DNA of 64,000 nucleotides from Reichenbachiella carrageenanivorans (GCF_025639805.1 NZ_CP106735.1:1924001-1988000), one strand, 5' to 3'. Positions 25,681-34,636 are shown, numbered from the stretch's first letter. The notes: generated from the letters alone by a model not told the origin. Program-made: numbers and translations.

Positions 25681-27804
25681 ATGTCTAAAGTAACAACTTC
25701 ATTTAAGTACGTCGATTATCTATGGGACGATGCCAAAGCCGCCGCCTTGGCTGGTGATGAGATTGCCTTATTTATCTATCGTTCAAACATCTTAGGAGCA
25801 GATTTGCGAATTACCAATTATGGTGGGGGTAATACGAGCGTCAAATTGAATCTCCCAGATCCATTGACCAAAGAAGAAACAGAAATTATGTATGTGAAAG
25901 GGTCTGGTGGAGATATCGGAACCTTGACCAAAGGTGGGTGTGCCGGCCTCTATGTGGATAAGCTTAGAGCTTTAAAAAACGTATATCGTGGTATCGAGCA
26001 CGAAGATGAGATGGTAGGTCTATTCAATCACTGTATTTATGATTTGGATTCAAAAGCACCATCGATCGACACGCCATTACACGCCTTATTGCCTTATAAG
26101 CATATCGATCATTTGCATCCAGATGCAGCGATTGCCATTGCCGCATCAAAGGATGGCGAGGCGATCATGAAAGAAATATATGGGGATGACTTCGCTTGGA
26201 TTCCTTGGCAAAAGCCTGGTTTTGATTTGTCTCTTCAGTTAGAAGAAGCCATTACCAAAAATCCTAACATGAAAGGGTTGTATCTCGGAGGACACGGGTT
26301 GTTTACTTGGGGCGATACTTCATATGAGTGCTATATCAACTCGCTAGAGTCGATCGAAAAAGCTTCTGCTTATTTGGAAGCTAACTATGGTAAAAAAGGT
26401 CCAGTATTCGGCGGCCAAAAAGTCGAGTCTTTGGCCGCTGATGCTCGACAGGCTCAAGCTTCTGCTATTGCTCCAATCTTAAGAGGACTTTGTTCTTCTA
26501 ACCAGAGAATGGTAGGGCATTTCAGCGACGACGATAGAGTGTTGGAATTTGCCAATAGCAACGATTTAGAGCGATTGGCTCAATTGGGTACTAGCTGCCC
26601 AGATCACTTCCTCAGAACCAAAATCTGTCCCCTAGTATTGGAGCTGCCCAAAGATGCCGATGTATCCGATGCTGCTACAATAGTAGAAAAGATCAAAGGA
26701 CAATGGGAAGCCTATAGAGCGTACTACAACAAGTACTACGAAGATTGTAAAAGAGACAATTCTCCGGCGATCAGAGACAACAATCCTGTAGTTATCATTT
26801 GGCCAGGTGTAGGTATGTTCTCGTTTGCAAAGAACAAACAGACCGCTAGAGTAGCAAACGAATTTTACATCAATGCGATCAATGTCATGAAAGGTGCTGA
26901 GGCAGTTTCAGAATACGTGGCTTTGCCTTTGCAAGAAGCATTCGATATAGAGTACTGGTTGTTAGAAGAAGCGAAGTTGCAGCGTATGCCTAAGGAGCAA
27001 TCTTTGTCACGCAAGGTGGCTTTGATCTCTGGCTCAGGCGGAGGTATAGGCTTAGAAATCGCTAAAAAGTTCGTGGAGAATGGTGCTTGTGTCGTCATCA
27101 CAGACATCGACGAAGAACGAGTAAAAGAAGCACATCAGTCATTCAAAAGAGATACTGCTACTTGGGCAGTTATGGATGTGACATCGATAGAATCGATCAA
27201 GGTAGCTTTCAAAAAGGCAGCTTTGGAATTCGGAGGGGTAGATATTATCGTGAACAATGCAGGTATCGCAACCTCTAAGTCCCTAGAAGCCACTACTGAG
27301 AAGGATTGGGATTTGTTGTACGATATCTTGGTGAAAGGAACATTTGCAGCTTCTCAAGCTGGTGTGGAGATCATCAGAGCACAAAACTTAGGTGGTGGAG
27401 ATTTGGGTGGAGACATCGTGAATATAGTTTCGAAAAATGCGATTGTAGCAGGGCCTAACAACTTGGGTTATGGTTCGGCTAAGGCCGCTCAAGCACACAT
27501 GACCAGACTATTGGCTGCGGAGCTCGGTGGAGACAAAATCAGAGTGAACACAGTGAACCCTGATGCGGTGATCAAAGGTAGTAACATCTGGGCAGGTGGA
27601 TGGGCAGAAGGTAGAGCCAAAGCCTACGGTATCACAGTAGAAGAACTACCAGCTTTTTATGCCAAGCGTACCTTACTCAATGCGATCTTGGAAGGAGAGG
27701 ATATGGCAAAAGCAGCCTTGACATTCGTAGATGGATCATTATCGAAGAGCACGGGCAACATTCTCAATGTAGATGGTGGCGTGGCAGCGGCTTTTGTTAG
27801 ATAA
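25681..27804 (+). CDS. rhaE: Bifunctional rhamnulose-1-phosphate aldolase / L-lactaldehyde dehydrogenase
   Basis: A 707-residue cytoplasmic fusion, the usual size for this bifunctional enzyme. Residues ~1-430 form a class II aldolase/adducin domain with NYGGGNTS near 46 and zinc-binding histidines in HALLPYKHIDHLHPD (~133-147); it splits L-rhamnulose-1-phosphate into DHAP and L-lactaldehyde. Residues ~443-705 form a short-chain dehydrogenase with the GSGGGIG nucleotide motif (~448), NNAG, and the catalytic YGSAK (~596); it oxidises L-lactaldehyde to L-lactate. The name RhaEW is also used for this fusion. It is followed by isomerase, kinase and L-lactate dehydrogenase genes, which completes the pathway. 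Confidence 0.93.
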   Translation: MSKVTTSFKYVDYLWDDAKAAALAGDEIALFIYRSNILGADLRITNYGGGNTSVKLNLPDPLTKEETEIMYVKGSGGDIGTLTKGGCAGLYVDKLRALKNVYRGIEHEDEMVGLFNHCIYDLDSKAPSIDTPLHALLPYKHIDHLHPDAAIAIAASKDGEAIMKEIYGDDFAWIPWQKPGFDLSLQLEEAITKNPNMKGLYLGGHGLFTWGDTSYECYINSLESIEKASAYLEANYGKKGPVFGGQKVESLAADARQAQASAIAPILRGLCSSNQRMVGHFSDDDRVLEFANSNDLERLAQLGTSCPDHFLRTKICPLVLELPKDADVSDAATIVEKIKGQWEAYRAYYNKYYEDCKRDNSPAIRDNNPVVIIWPGVGMFSFAKNKQTARVANEFYINAINVMKGAEAVSEYVALPLQEAFDIEYWLLEEAKLQRMPKEQSLSRKVALISGSGGGIGLEIAKKFVENGACVVITDIDEERVKEAHQSFKRDTATWAVMDVTSIESIKVAFKKAALEFGGVDIIVNNAGIATSKSLEATTEKDWDLLYDILVKGTFAASQAGVEIIRAQNLGGGDLGGDIVNIVSKNAIVAGPNNLGYGSAKAAQAHMTRLLAAELGGDKIRVNTVNPDAVIKGSNIWAGGWAEGRAKAYGITVEELPAFYAKRTLLNAILEGEDMAKAALTFVDGSLSKSTGNILNVDGGVAAAFVR

Positions 27805-27817
27805 ATTTTAGTGATTG

Positions 27818-27939
27818 GAGGGTGTCTCTACTTACTCCTGATTTTCAAATCAAGTCATGAGCAGAAAAGGAATCAGTTATAATTGATTCAAATGAGCATG
27901 ACAGCAACAACAACACAAGGGAATAATTAGGACACCCTC
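27818..27939. mobile_element. Short MITE-like inverted-repeat element
   Basis: Arms GAGGGTGTC and GACACCCTC, 104 bases apart, bound most of the gap between the aldolase and isomerase genes. The ends resemble insertion-sequence termini seen in Bacteroidota. There is no gene inside. The element splits what otherwise looks like one operon. A regulatory long-range hairpin is an alternative reading. Confidence 0.4.
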
Positions 27940-27953
27940 TTTTAAATACAGCA

Positions 27954-29231
27954 ATGAGATTAGATAAAAACAGAATAGCGGAACTCAATAAGGCACATTT
28001 GCCACAGCATAAAGAAGATGCAGGGCGCCTCATAGAAAAATTATACAACAAAGGTATAGATGCGGATAGTGTCATTAATAAACTCATAAAATTTCAAATC
28101 GCTATTCCTAGTTGGGCGCTAGGTACAGGTGGTACTAGGTTTGGTCGATTTTCAGGGCCTGGCGAACCTACTTCGCTGGAGTCCAAAATAGAAGATGTAG
28201 GCTTGTTGCATGCATTGAATCAATCCAGTGGAGCCATCAGTTTGCATATTCCATGGGATGTGCCTTCTGACGTAGATGCCATTTGCTCTTTGGCTAAAGA
28301 AATGGATGTGAAATTCGATGCAGTAAACTCTAATACCTTTCAAGATCAGAAGGGACAGGCATTGTCTTACAAATATGGGTCATTGATGCATGTCAATAAA
28401 GAAGTGAGAGATCAGGCGATCGCTCATAACATTGAGGTGATCAATCATGGAACCAATCTAGGCGCTAAAGCACTTACCGTTTGGTTGGCAGATGGAACTT
28501 GTTTTCCTGGGCAGGCCAACTTTAGAAAATCATTTGAAAATACATTGGATTCACTCAAGCAAATTTATGCTGAATTGCCAGCCGATTGGAATCTATTGGT
28601 AGAATATAAACCATACGAGCCTAATTTCTACTCTATGGCTATTCCTGACTGGGGGACTTCTCATATGATGGCGCAAGAGCTAGGAGACAAAGCTTTGAGC
28701 TTGGTAGACCTTGGCCACCATTTACCCAATACCAATATCGAACAGATAGTGGCCATATTGATGATGAGAAGCAAACTTGGAGGATTTCACTTCAACGATA
28801 GCAAGTATGGAGACGACGACGTCACGTCTGGTTCACTCAAGCCTTACCAGTTGTTTTTGATTTTTAATGAACTGGTCGATGGGATGGATAACACGGACAA
28901 CCCTGATTTGTCTTGGATGATAGATGCGAGTCACAACCTTAAAGATCCTATGGAAGATTTACTGCAGGCAGTAGAGGCTATTATGATTGCATATGCCCAA
29001 GCACTCATCGTGGATAGAAAAGCACTGGCAGATGCTCAAGAGGCTAATGATATTGCTAGGGCACAAGAAATATTACAAGACGCTTATCGCACAGATGTAA
29101 GAGTTATCGTAGCAGAGGCTCGTATCAAAGGAGGAGCGGCATGGAGTCCATTGGAAACCTACCGTCAACTGGATATCAGAAAGGCACTCGTAGATGAGCG
29201 AGGCAAGTACACTCTCGCGACTGGTTTATAA
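27954..29231 (+). CDS. rhaI: L-rhamnose isomerase (TIM-barrel type)
   Basis: A 425-residue cytoplasmic isomerase of the Pseudomonas stutzeri RhaI type, not the E. coli RhaA type. It converts L-rhamnose to L-rhamnulose using divalent metal. Landmarks are WALGTGGTRFGRF near residue 50, LVEYKPYEPNFYSM (~210, metal Glu), LVDLGHHLP (Asp/His), and HFNDSKYGDDD (~275, metal ligands). Its stop TAA directly abuts the ATG of the kinase gene. The family is fairly promiscuous on related aldoses, but the gene neighbours fix the role as rhamnose. Confidence 0.92.
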   Translation: MRLDKNRIAELNKAHLPQHKEDAGRLIEKLYNKGIDADSVINKLIKFQIAIPSWALGTGGTRFGRFSGPGEPTSLESKIEDVGLLHALNQSSGAISLHIPWDVPSDVDAICSLAKEMDVKFDAVNSNTFQDQKGQALSYKYGSLMHVNKEVRDQAIAHNIEVINHGTNLGAKALTVWLADGTCFPGQANFRKSFENTLDSLKQIYAELPADWNLLVEYKPYEPNFYSMAIPDWGTSHMMAQELGDKALSLVDLGHHLPNTNIEQIVAILMMRSKLGGFHFNDSKYGDDDVTSGSLKPYQLFLIFNELVDGMDNTDNPDLSWMIDASHNLKDPMEDLLQAVEAIMIAYAQALIVDRKALADAQEANDIARAQEILQDAYRTDVRVIVAEARIKGGAAWSPLETYRQLDIRKALVDERGKYTLATGL

Positions 29232-30629
29232 ATGAAAACGAGGGTAACTGCGATATTCGACATTGGAAAGACGAACAAGAAATTTTTTCTTTTCGATGAA
29301 AATTACCGTGAAATACACAACAACTATATACGATTTGACGAACTCACAGATCAGGAAGGCTTTCAGATGGAAAGCTTGTCTGATCTGGTCAAATGGATAA
29401 AAAAATGCATCAATGACTTACTCCTAGAGGATCAATATGAGATTCTGGGAGTAAACTTTTCTACTTATGGGGCTTCTTTGGTTCACCTAGATCAAGATGG
29501 AAACCAAGTAGGAGATTTTTATAGTTATCTCAAGCCTTTTGATACGTACCTTCGAGCAGCTTTCTTGAAAGATTATGGAAGTGAAAAAGAATTATGTAAG
29601 ACTACAGCAAGCCCTTTTTTGGGTATGCTAAACTCCGCACTTCAGCTGTATTACATCAAAAACAAAAAACCAGAGATTTTCAATAAGATTCAAAAAAGCT
29701 TACACTTCCCACAGTACCTGAGCTATATATTTACTCAGAAAATGACAGCTGATTATACCAGTATGGGTTGTCACACCATGTTTTGGGATTACGATAGCCA
29801 CCAATACCATCAATGGTTGAAGGAGGAAGGGATGTCGGATTTTTTGGTGCCTGTACTGCCATCGGATAGTGTGTCGATGATAAACTACCGTGGTGCGCAA
29901 TTTAAAGTAGGAACGGGTGTACATGATAGCTCTGCAGCTTTGTTGCCTTATATAAAAGGCATTGCCGATTCTTTTGTTTTGATTTCTACAGGAACCTGGA
30001 GCATTTGTATGAATTATTTCAATCAGGCTGAGTTGACTATAGACGAAATAGAGAAAGATTGCCTCAATTTTATGAGTACTGATGGTAAAAATGTACGGGC
30101 GGCAAGATTATTTTTAGGAAACGAACTCCGACAGCAAGCCATGAAAATGGGTGAGGCATTTGGGGTAGAATATCACATCTATAAATCCATCGCATACCAT
30201 TCTAACTTTAAGTCGAAGCGTACCAACGCCAAGCAATTGCTGTTTGCATTGGGTGGATTAGGTGTAGAAAGGTTCGGCTATAGTTGTCCAGAATCTACCG
30301 ACTATTCCTTATTCGAGAGCTTTGAAGAGGCTTATCACGAATTGCTTGATGAGCTCACAGATTTACAGGTCGAATCGCTCCAATTGGCCATAGGCCAGTC
30401 AAGCATTAGTCAGATTTATATCGATGGAGGCTTTGGAGCCAATGAGCTTTTTACACAGATGCTAGCCAATAAGCTGCAAGCGTTCGAATTATACTCCACC
30501 TCCTTTTCGCTTGGAAGTGCACTCGGCGCAGCCATGCTTGTCAATGATAATTATCTTCCAGATAACTTTATGAAAGAAAACTATAGTATCAAACGTCATT
30601 TGCCAACAGCAACGTTGGTTAATCAATAA
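29232..30629 (+). CDS. FGGY-family carbohydrate kinase, probable rhamnulokinase
   Basis: A 465-residue sugar kinase of the FGGY/ASKHA fold. The N-terminal phosphate loop is FDIGKTNKKFFLF. The second half holds ISTGTWS (~255) and the adenosine-contact stretch YIDGGFGANELFTQML (~395). It begins immediately after the isomerase stop codon. By position it phosphorylates L-rhamnulose at O-1, giving the substrate of the aldolase encoded upstream. It is diverged from E. coli RhaB, so the symbol rhaB is left off. Xylulose- or fuculose-kinase activity cannot be excluded from sequence alone, but context argues against it. Confidence 0.88.
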   Translation: MKTRVTAIFDIGKTNKKFFLFDENYREIHNNYIRFDELTDQEGFQMESLSDLVKWIKKCINDLLLEDQYEILGVNFSTYGASLVHLDQDGNQVGDFYSYLKPFDTYLRAAFLKDYGSEKELCKTTASPFLGMLNSALQLYYIKNKKPEIFNKIQKSLHFPQYLSYIFTQKMTADYTSMGCHTMFWDYDSHQYHQWLKEEGMSDFLVPVLPSDSVSMINYRGAQFKVGTGVHDSSAALLPYIKGIADSFVLISTGTWSICMNYFNQAELTIDEIEKDCLNFMSTDGKNVRAARLFLGNELRQQAMKMGEAFGVEYHIYKSIAYHSNFKSKRTNAKQLLFALGGLGVERFGYSCPESTDYSLFESFEEAYHELLDELTDLQVESLQLAIGQSSISQIYIDGGFGANELFTQMLANKLQAFELYSTSFSLGSALGAAMLVNDNYLPDNFMKENYSIKRHLPTATLVNQ

Positions 30630-30670
30630 TCGATTTTTTTAAAATATTTCAGTTACACTCTTCAGCAGTC

Positions 30671-31819
30671 ATGAAGCAAAAATTTAATACCAACTACCCT
30701 TCGATCGACGATTTGCGCAAGCGTGCACAGCAAAAGATACCTCGTTTTGCCTTCGAATATTTGGATGGTGGGTGCAATGAAGATGTGAATCTAGATAAAA
30801 ACACCAGAGAAATCCGAGAGGTGGAATTGTTGCCTTATTACTTGAGCAAACACACGAAATCAGAAATGAAAACGGAGTTGTTTGGACATACCTACGATGC
30901 ACCATTTGGTATTGCACCAGTAGGGTTGCAAGGCTTGATGTGGCCCAATGCACCAGAGATCTTGGCGAAGGCAGCTTTCAAGCACAACATTCCTTTTGTC
31001 CTTAGCACCGTGTCTACGAGCAGTATCGAGCGCATCGCAGAGATTACAGAGGGTCGCAACTGGTTTCAACTTTATCACCCAGCCGAAAACAGCCTGAGAG
31101 ATGATATACTAGATAGAGCCGAGGCAGCTGGCAATGATGTATTGGTACTGCTATGCGATGTGCCTACTTTTGGTATCCGCCCGCGAGACATCCGAAATGG
31201 ATTGGCTATGCCTCCCAAAATGTCTGTAAAAAACATGATTCAAATCATGGGTCGACCTGAGTGGGCACTTAAGACCCTTTATCATGGTCAGCCGAGTTTT
31301 GAGACTTTAAAACCCTACATGCCTAAAGGACTGGATTTGAAACAATTGGGTTTATTTATGAACCAAACGTTTAATGGTAGGCTCAATGAGGAGAAAATAG
31401 CACCTATTCGTGATCGCTGGAAAGGGAAAATTGTACTCAAAGGAGTGGCTAGCGAAGCCGACACAGAAAAGGCCATCAAGCTGGGGTTGGATGGCATCAT
31501 AGTATCCAATCACGGGGGGCGTCAGCTTGATGCTGGTCAGTCCACTATTACACCGCTAAAAAGCATCGTTGAGAAGTACAAAGGACAGATTAAAATCATG
31601 ATGGACAGTGGTTTGCGCTCTGGTCCAGATGTGGCACGTACCCTGGCAGCAGGAGCAGAATTTACTTTTATGGGCAGGTCGTTTATGTACGGCGTAGCTG
31701 CGCTGGGTACTCAAGGTGGCGATCACACGATCGGCTTGATCAAGACCGAGTTGCAGCAAGTGATGGAGCAGGTTTGCTGTGAAGAGACCAAGGATTTCCC
31801 AAATCACTTAATCAAATAA
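30671..31819 (+). CDS. lldD: FMN-dependent L-lactate dehydrogenase / alpha-hydroxy-acid oxidase
   Basis: A 382-residue FMN enzyme of the LldD/glycolate-oxidase family. Landmarks are FEYLDGGCNEDVNL near residue 29, the flavin-proximal PVGLQGLMW (~80), the catalytic His in VSNHGGRQLD (~280), and DSGLRSGPDVARTLAAGA (~315). It oxidises L-lactate to pyruvate at the membrane. Its place at the end of the rhamnose operon makes sense because the fused aldolase/dehydrogenase delivers L-lactate. A strong hairpin overlaps the stop codon. Confidence 0.92.
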   Translation: MKQKFNTNYPSIDDLRKRAQQKIPRFAFEYLDGGCNEDVNLDKNTREIREVELLPYYLSKHTKSEMKTELFGHTYDAPFGIAPVGLQGLMWPNAPEILAKAAFKHNIPFVLSTVSTSSIERIAEITEGRNWFQLYHPAENSLRDDILDRAEAAGNDVLVLLCDVPTFGIRPRDIRNGLAMPPKMSVKNMIQIMGRPEWALKTLYHGQPSFETLKPYMPKGLDLKQLGLFMNQTFNGRLNEEKIAPIRDRWKGKIVLKGVASEADTEKAIKLGLDGIIVSNHGGRQLDAGQSTITPLKSIVEKYKGQIKIMMDSGLRSGPDVARTLAAGAEFTFMGRSFMYGVAALGTQGGDHTIGLIKTELQQVMEQVCCEETKDFPNHLIK

Positions 31820-31859
31820 TTTCATTTGGCCTGCAGCTATGTGCAAACCAAATGAAATT
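31818..31859. terminator. Bidirectional intrinsic terminator
   Basis: A perfect 12-base stem (AATTTCATTTGG / CCAAATGAAATT) with an 18-base loop separates the convergent lldD and rhaT genes. Confidence 0.7.
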
Positions 31860-31865
31860 CATGTA

Positions 31866-32891
31866 TCAACTGCTACCCCAAGCGATAAGAATAGTAGAAG
31901 CAGCCAAAATCAATAAGCCAAAAATCAGCGTCTGTACGGTAGAGCTTTTCACACCTTTCCATTCTTTGAAATATAGTCCCCAAAGATTGCCGAAAAGGAT
32001 GATGAATGACATGTGAACGGTCCAGCTGGCGAAGTGAAAACGTTCTTCTAAAAACGATGAACCCATACCATAAAACATAAACTGCAGATACCAGATAGAT
32101 CCACCCAGCGAAGCCAGAAGGTAGTTTTTTCTCTGCTGCCCGTCATTTTTAAGGTAATCTCCTGCCGTCTTCTTTTTGTAATTGTTGTACACACATAGGA
32201 TAAAGTTGCTCGAAAGCCCGCCTAGTAGGAGGACTGTGAGTACAGCATTGTTTTGCCAAAGCGTAGGCGTGCCTTGCGCCATGGCGGCATCGGCGATGGG
32301 TTTGCCAGCTGCGAGACCGTAAGCGAAGCACGCACCGATAGGTCCTGACAGAAATGTGATGAGGATGCCTTTTCCAGTATTAAATTTCTCGCTGGATGAG
32401 TCGTCCTGCTGGCGAGCCAGGTCTCGCTGGTGTCCGGCATAGCCTGCCAGTGCAATACCAATCAGACAAACCATTACGCCACCGAAGGTAATCTGTCCAG
32501 CAGTAGTGTGTAGCAGCTCACCAAATTGGCCCGAAACCAGGGGAGGAATGAGCGTCCCAAACGCAGCACCACTTCCTAGAGATACCGTCATACCCAGCGA
32601 AACACCCAGATACCGCATGGTCAGGTTGAAAATAGGGCCGCCGGCACCCCATACAAATCCGAAGAAAAATGTCCAGCCAATGGCTGATGAGGGTGAGGAT
32701 AATAAGGTGTGCATCAAATCTGTGACCGTAATACTCGCCATGAGCCACGGCACAATCAGCCAAGCGAAAAAGCCCATGACTAGCCAGCTACTTTCCCAAG
32801 CCCAGGTTTCTATCTTTTTTATAGGAGTGTAGAAGCTCCCTGCGCACAAGCCACCTACGGCGTGCAAGCATATGCCAATGATCGCTCCCAT
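31866..32891 (-). CDS. rhaT: RhaT-type L-rhamnose/proton symporter
   Basis: A 341-residue inner-membrane permease with about ten hydrophobic helices. It matches the RhaT family throughout, with the N-terminal HAVGGLCAGSFYTPIKK, WEsSW (~35), and GGPIFNLTMRYLGVSLGMTVSLG (~85-110). RhaT imports L-rhamnose with protons. It is the last gene of a tight operon (three-base gap) after the TIM-barrel isomerase and the PhyH-like oxygenase, so a RhaT substrate may be processed by those two enzymes. Import of a rhamnose derivative rather than rhamnose itself is possible. Confidence 0.92.
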   Translation of the reverse strand: MGAIIGICLHAVGGLCAGSFYTPIKKIETWAWESSWLVMGFFAWLIVPWLMASITVTDLMHTLLSSPSSAIGWTFFFGFVWGAGGPIFNLTMRYLGVSLGMTVSLGSGAAFGTLIPPLVSGQFGELLHTTAGQITFGGVMVCLIGIALAGYAGHQRDLARQQDDSSSEKFNTGKGILITFLSGPIGACFAYGLAAGKPIADAAMAQGTPTLWQNNAVLTVLLLGGLSSNFILCVYNNYKKKTAGDYLKNDGQQRKNYLLASLGGSIWYLQFMFYGMGSSFLEERFHFASWTVHMSFIILFGNLWGLYFKEWKGVKSSTVQTLIFGLLILAASTILIAWGSS

Positions 32892-32894
32892 GAT

Positions 32895-33703
32895 TTAAGC
32901 TTTGACTAGTGAATACAATAATGGGTTTTGAACCTCATCATTTAGCAAATCTCCAGGTCTTAGCTTGGCGAACTGTTCGTCTGTCAGTACATTTTTATTG
33001 CCGTTGAATACGGCTCCGTCAGGCATAAAGGCGCAAGTCATGGCTCGTCTGGCATACGGGGTGAGGTTGGCATTGGCGCCATGTATCGTTAGGCCGTTGT
33101 GAAAAGAGCAGCTGCCGGCTTTCATTGGTGCGGGGACTGCCTCCAGTGTTTTGAGATGTGGGTATTTTACAAAAATCTCGTCCATATCTGCCGAAAACCC
33201 TGCGGGCTCGTAGTTGGTCATTCGATGCGATCCTTTAAGGAAATGAAGGCAGCCATTGTGCGGTGTGGCATCGTCGAGCGCCACCCATATGGTGATGGCT
33301 TCCGGATGATGGAACGACCAATAAGGATTGTCCGTGTGCAAGGTGCTGGGGTTGCCCAGGGTTGTTTGATCAGCGCCTGGTCATGCCATATTCTGATGCC
33401 ATCCACCTGAGCCAGTTCACAAGCCATACGGCCGATGCGCTCGTCTACCATGAGCTCCTTCATTTTCGGATGGTCTTGCCAGAGATTGATCAGCTGATCA
33501 AAGACCTTGTTTACGAATGTGCGATCTGCTCCTTCTTCTACTTCTTTGCGATCGGGCAGCGCTTGCCCGTTGCGATTTTGTGCGGCCTCATCTACGGCCT
33601 CGCGCCATCGAGCGAGCTCTTCGGTGTTTAAGAAATCTTCGATTACGATAAAGCCATCAGATTGATAGCTGTCGATTTGTTGTTTTGTTAGTTGTGTGTT
33701 CAT
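32895..33703 (-). pseudogene. Phytanoyl-CoA dioxygenase (PhyH)-family Fe(II)/2-oxoglutarate oxygenase, frameshifted
   Basis: Two overlapping frames together encode one PhyH-family protein of about 269 residues. The first frame runs MNTQLTKQQIDSYQSDGF... to HDQALIKQPW; the second picks up at HTDNPYWSF and continues to the stop. The Fe(II) ligands are His and Asp of LHTDN and the distal His of IHGANANL, all present but split across frames. The break is near 33355-33357, where the coding strand reads TGGGCAAC; one extra G would restore PWGNPSTLHTDN, and the whole span plus one base is divisible by three. The cause may be a real mutation or a homopolymer sequencing error. If intact, it would hydroxylate a small substrate using 2-oxoglutarate, here probably a sugar or sugar ether. 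Confidence 0.85.
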
Positions 33704-33705
33704 TT

Positions 33706-34524
33706 TTATTGAAACCAATGATTAAGTTTTTGTTTGAGATATAGGGCATCCTGCCAGCGATCTGCCAGGTCGTCTATGGGAGATCCTGCCTGCCAAACTC
33801 CAGGGTCATAGCCTATTTTATGGCTCAGCAATTCGATGACGATAGGGATGATTGGCGCTTCTGATTGAGTAAGTGTTTCTTGCCAGAGCGCTTGGTAATG
33901 TGCCCAGGTTTGTGCTGAAATTTGATTCATCGGAGGCTGAATACAACCGTCGGAAGCTACCCGGCCGTGCAGCATATGGGTACGCTTGAATATTGGACTT
34001 AAATAGCTGATTTTTTGATCAAAATACTGGCCGAGTAGGAGACCGTTGTACCAATGACTAAAATCTCCAGTCCATTGGATATAGGGGTGTCTTTTTGCTA
34101 ATGCTATGCAAGATCTGATGTCTTGTGTACAAGTGCCGCGATGTGTTTCTAGATATATAGCGGTGTGGTGAAGTTCGGTAAACTCATAAATCATCTCTAT
34201 CCATCGATCTATTTCATTTTCGGGCTCTAGGCCGTGTCCGAGGTGTACCGAAATGGAAGCTACGCCCAAGTCGACAGACTTGCGGAGTGCATCTAGACCC
34301 GCTGCCGGATGCAAAAAAGATACGCCGCTGGCGTATTGCAGTCCTAGAGTTTCAAACAGTCTGGTGTCGATTTCTTCATGAATGCCCGCTACTCCTTCAA
34401 ATCCTTGCTCCTTTATGTACATCAATCGCTGCTCCCAGGGCAGAAGGGCCAGATTACAAGATTTTTTAAGATCTTTCAAATTGCCCAAACTGATCCAATA
34501 ACTGAGTGATGTGCGCTTGTTCAA
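33706..34524 (-). CDS. Sugar phosphate isomerase/epimerase, TIM barrel (AP endonuclease 2 family)
   Basis: A 272-residue cytoplasmic xylose-isomerase-like TIM-barrel protein. Likely metal ligands are Glu in YLETHRG, Asp in TGDFSHW, His in HMLHGRV and Glu in IVIELLSH. It is the first gene of a three-gene operon (two-base gap to the oxygenase, then RhaT) and is divergent from the AraC regulator. It shares ETHR and DFSHW signatures with the isomerase at ~2.4-3.3 kb, which is likewise paired with an oxygenase. Isomerase or epimerase activity on a keto-sugar or an oxidised sugar is likely; the substrate is unknown. Confidence 0.8.
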   Translation of the reverse strand: MNKRTSLSYWISLGNLKDLKKSCNLALLPWEQRLMYIKEQGFEGVAGIHEEIDTRLFETLGLQYASGVSFLHPAAGLDALRKSVDLGVASISVHLGHGLEPENEIDRWIEMIYEFTELHHTAIYLETHRGTCTQDIRSCIALAKRHPYIQWTGDFSHWYNGLLLGQYFDQKISYLSPIFKRTHMLHGRVASDGCIQPPMNQISAQTWAHYQALWQETLTQSEAPIIPIVIELLSHKIGYDPGVWQAGSPIDDLADRWQDALYLKQKLNHWFQ

Positions 34525-34534
34525 TGATGTAGGA

Positions 34535-34628
34535 TTGTATAATATGATTTATAATTGATATTTCAATTACAATTATATATCCTTATTCAGATTGTATTAT
34601 TGTATAATTTGTATCTAGTATTATACAA
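34535..34628. promoter_or_regulatory. Candidate AraC operator array, TTGTATAAT boxes
   Basis: The 112-base divergent intergenic region holds TTGTATAAT at 34535-34543 and 34600-34608, its inverted copy ATTATACAA at 34620-34628, and a one-mismatch copy TTGTATTAT at 34592-34600. The region is very AT-rich. These are plausible binding sites for the adjacent AraC protein, controlling the isomerase-oxygenase-rhaT operon and its own gene. Confidence 0.55.
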
Positions 34629-34636
34629 AATGATCT

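Noticed and set aside
32506..32832. 108-codon plus-strand frame opposite rhaT
   Set aside because: Antisense shadow of a well-supported permease gene.
33218..33718. Two separate oxygenase genes
   Set aside because: Each piece lacks part of the iron site and they join perfectly with one inserted base; one frameshifted gene is simpler.
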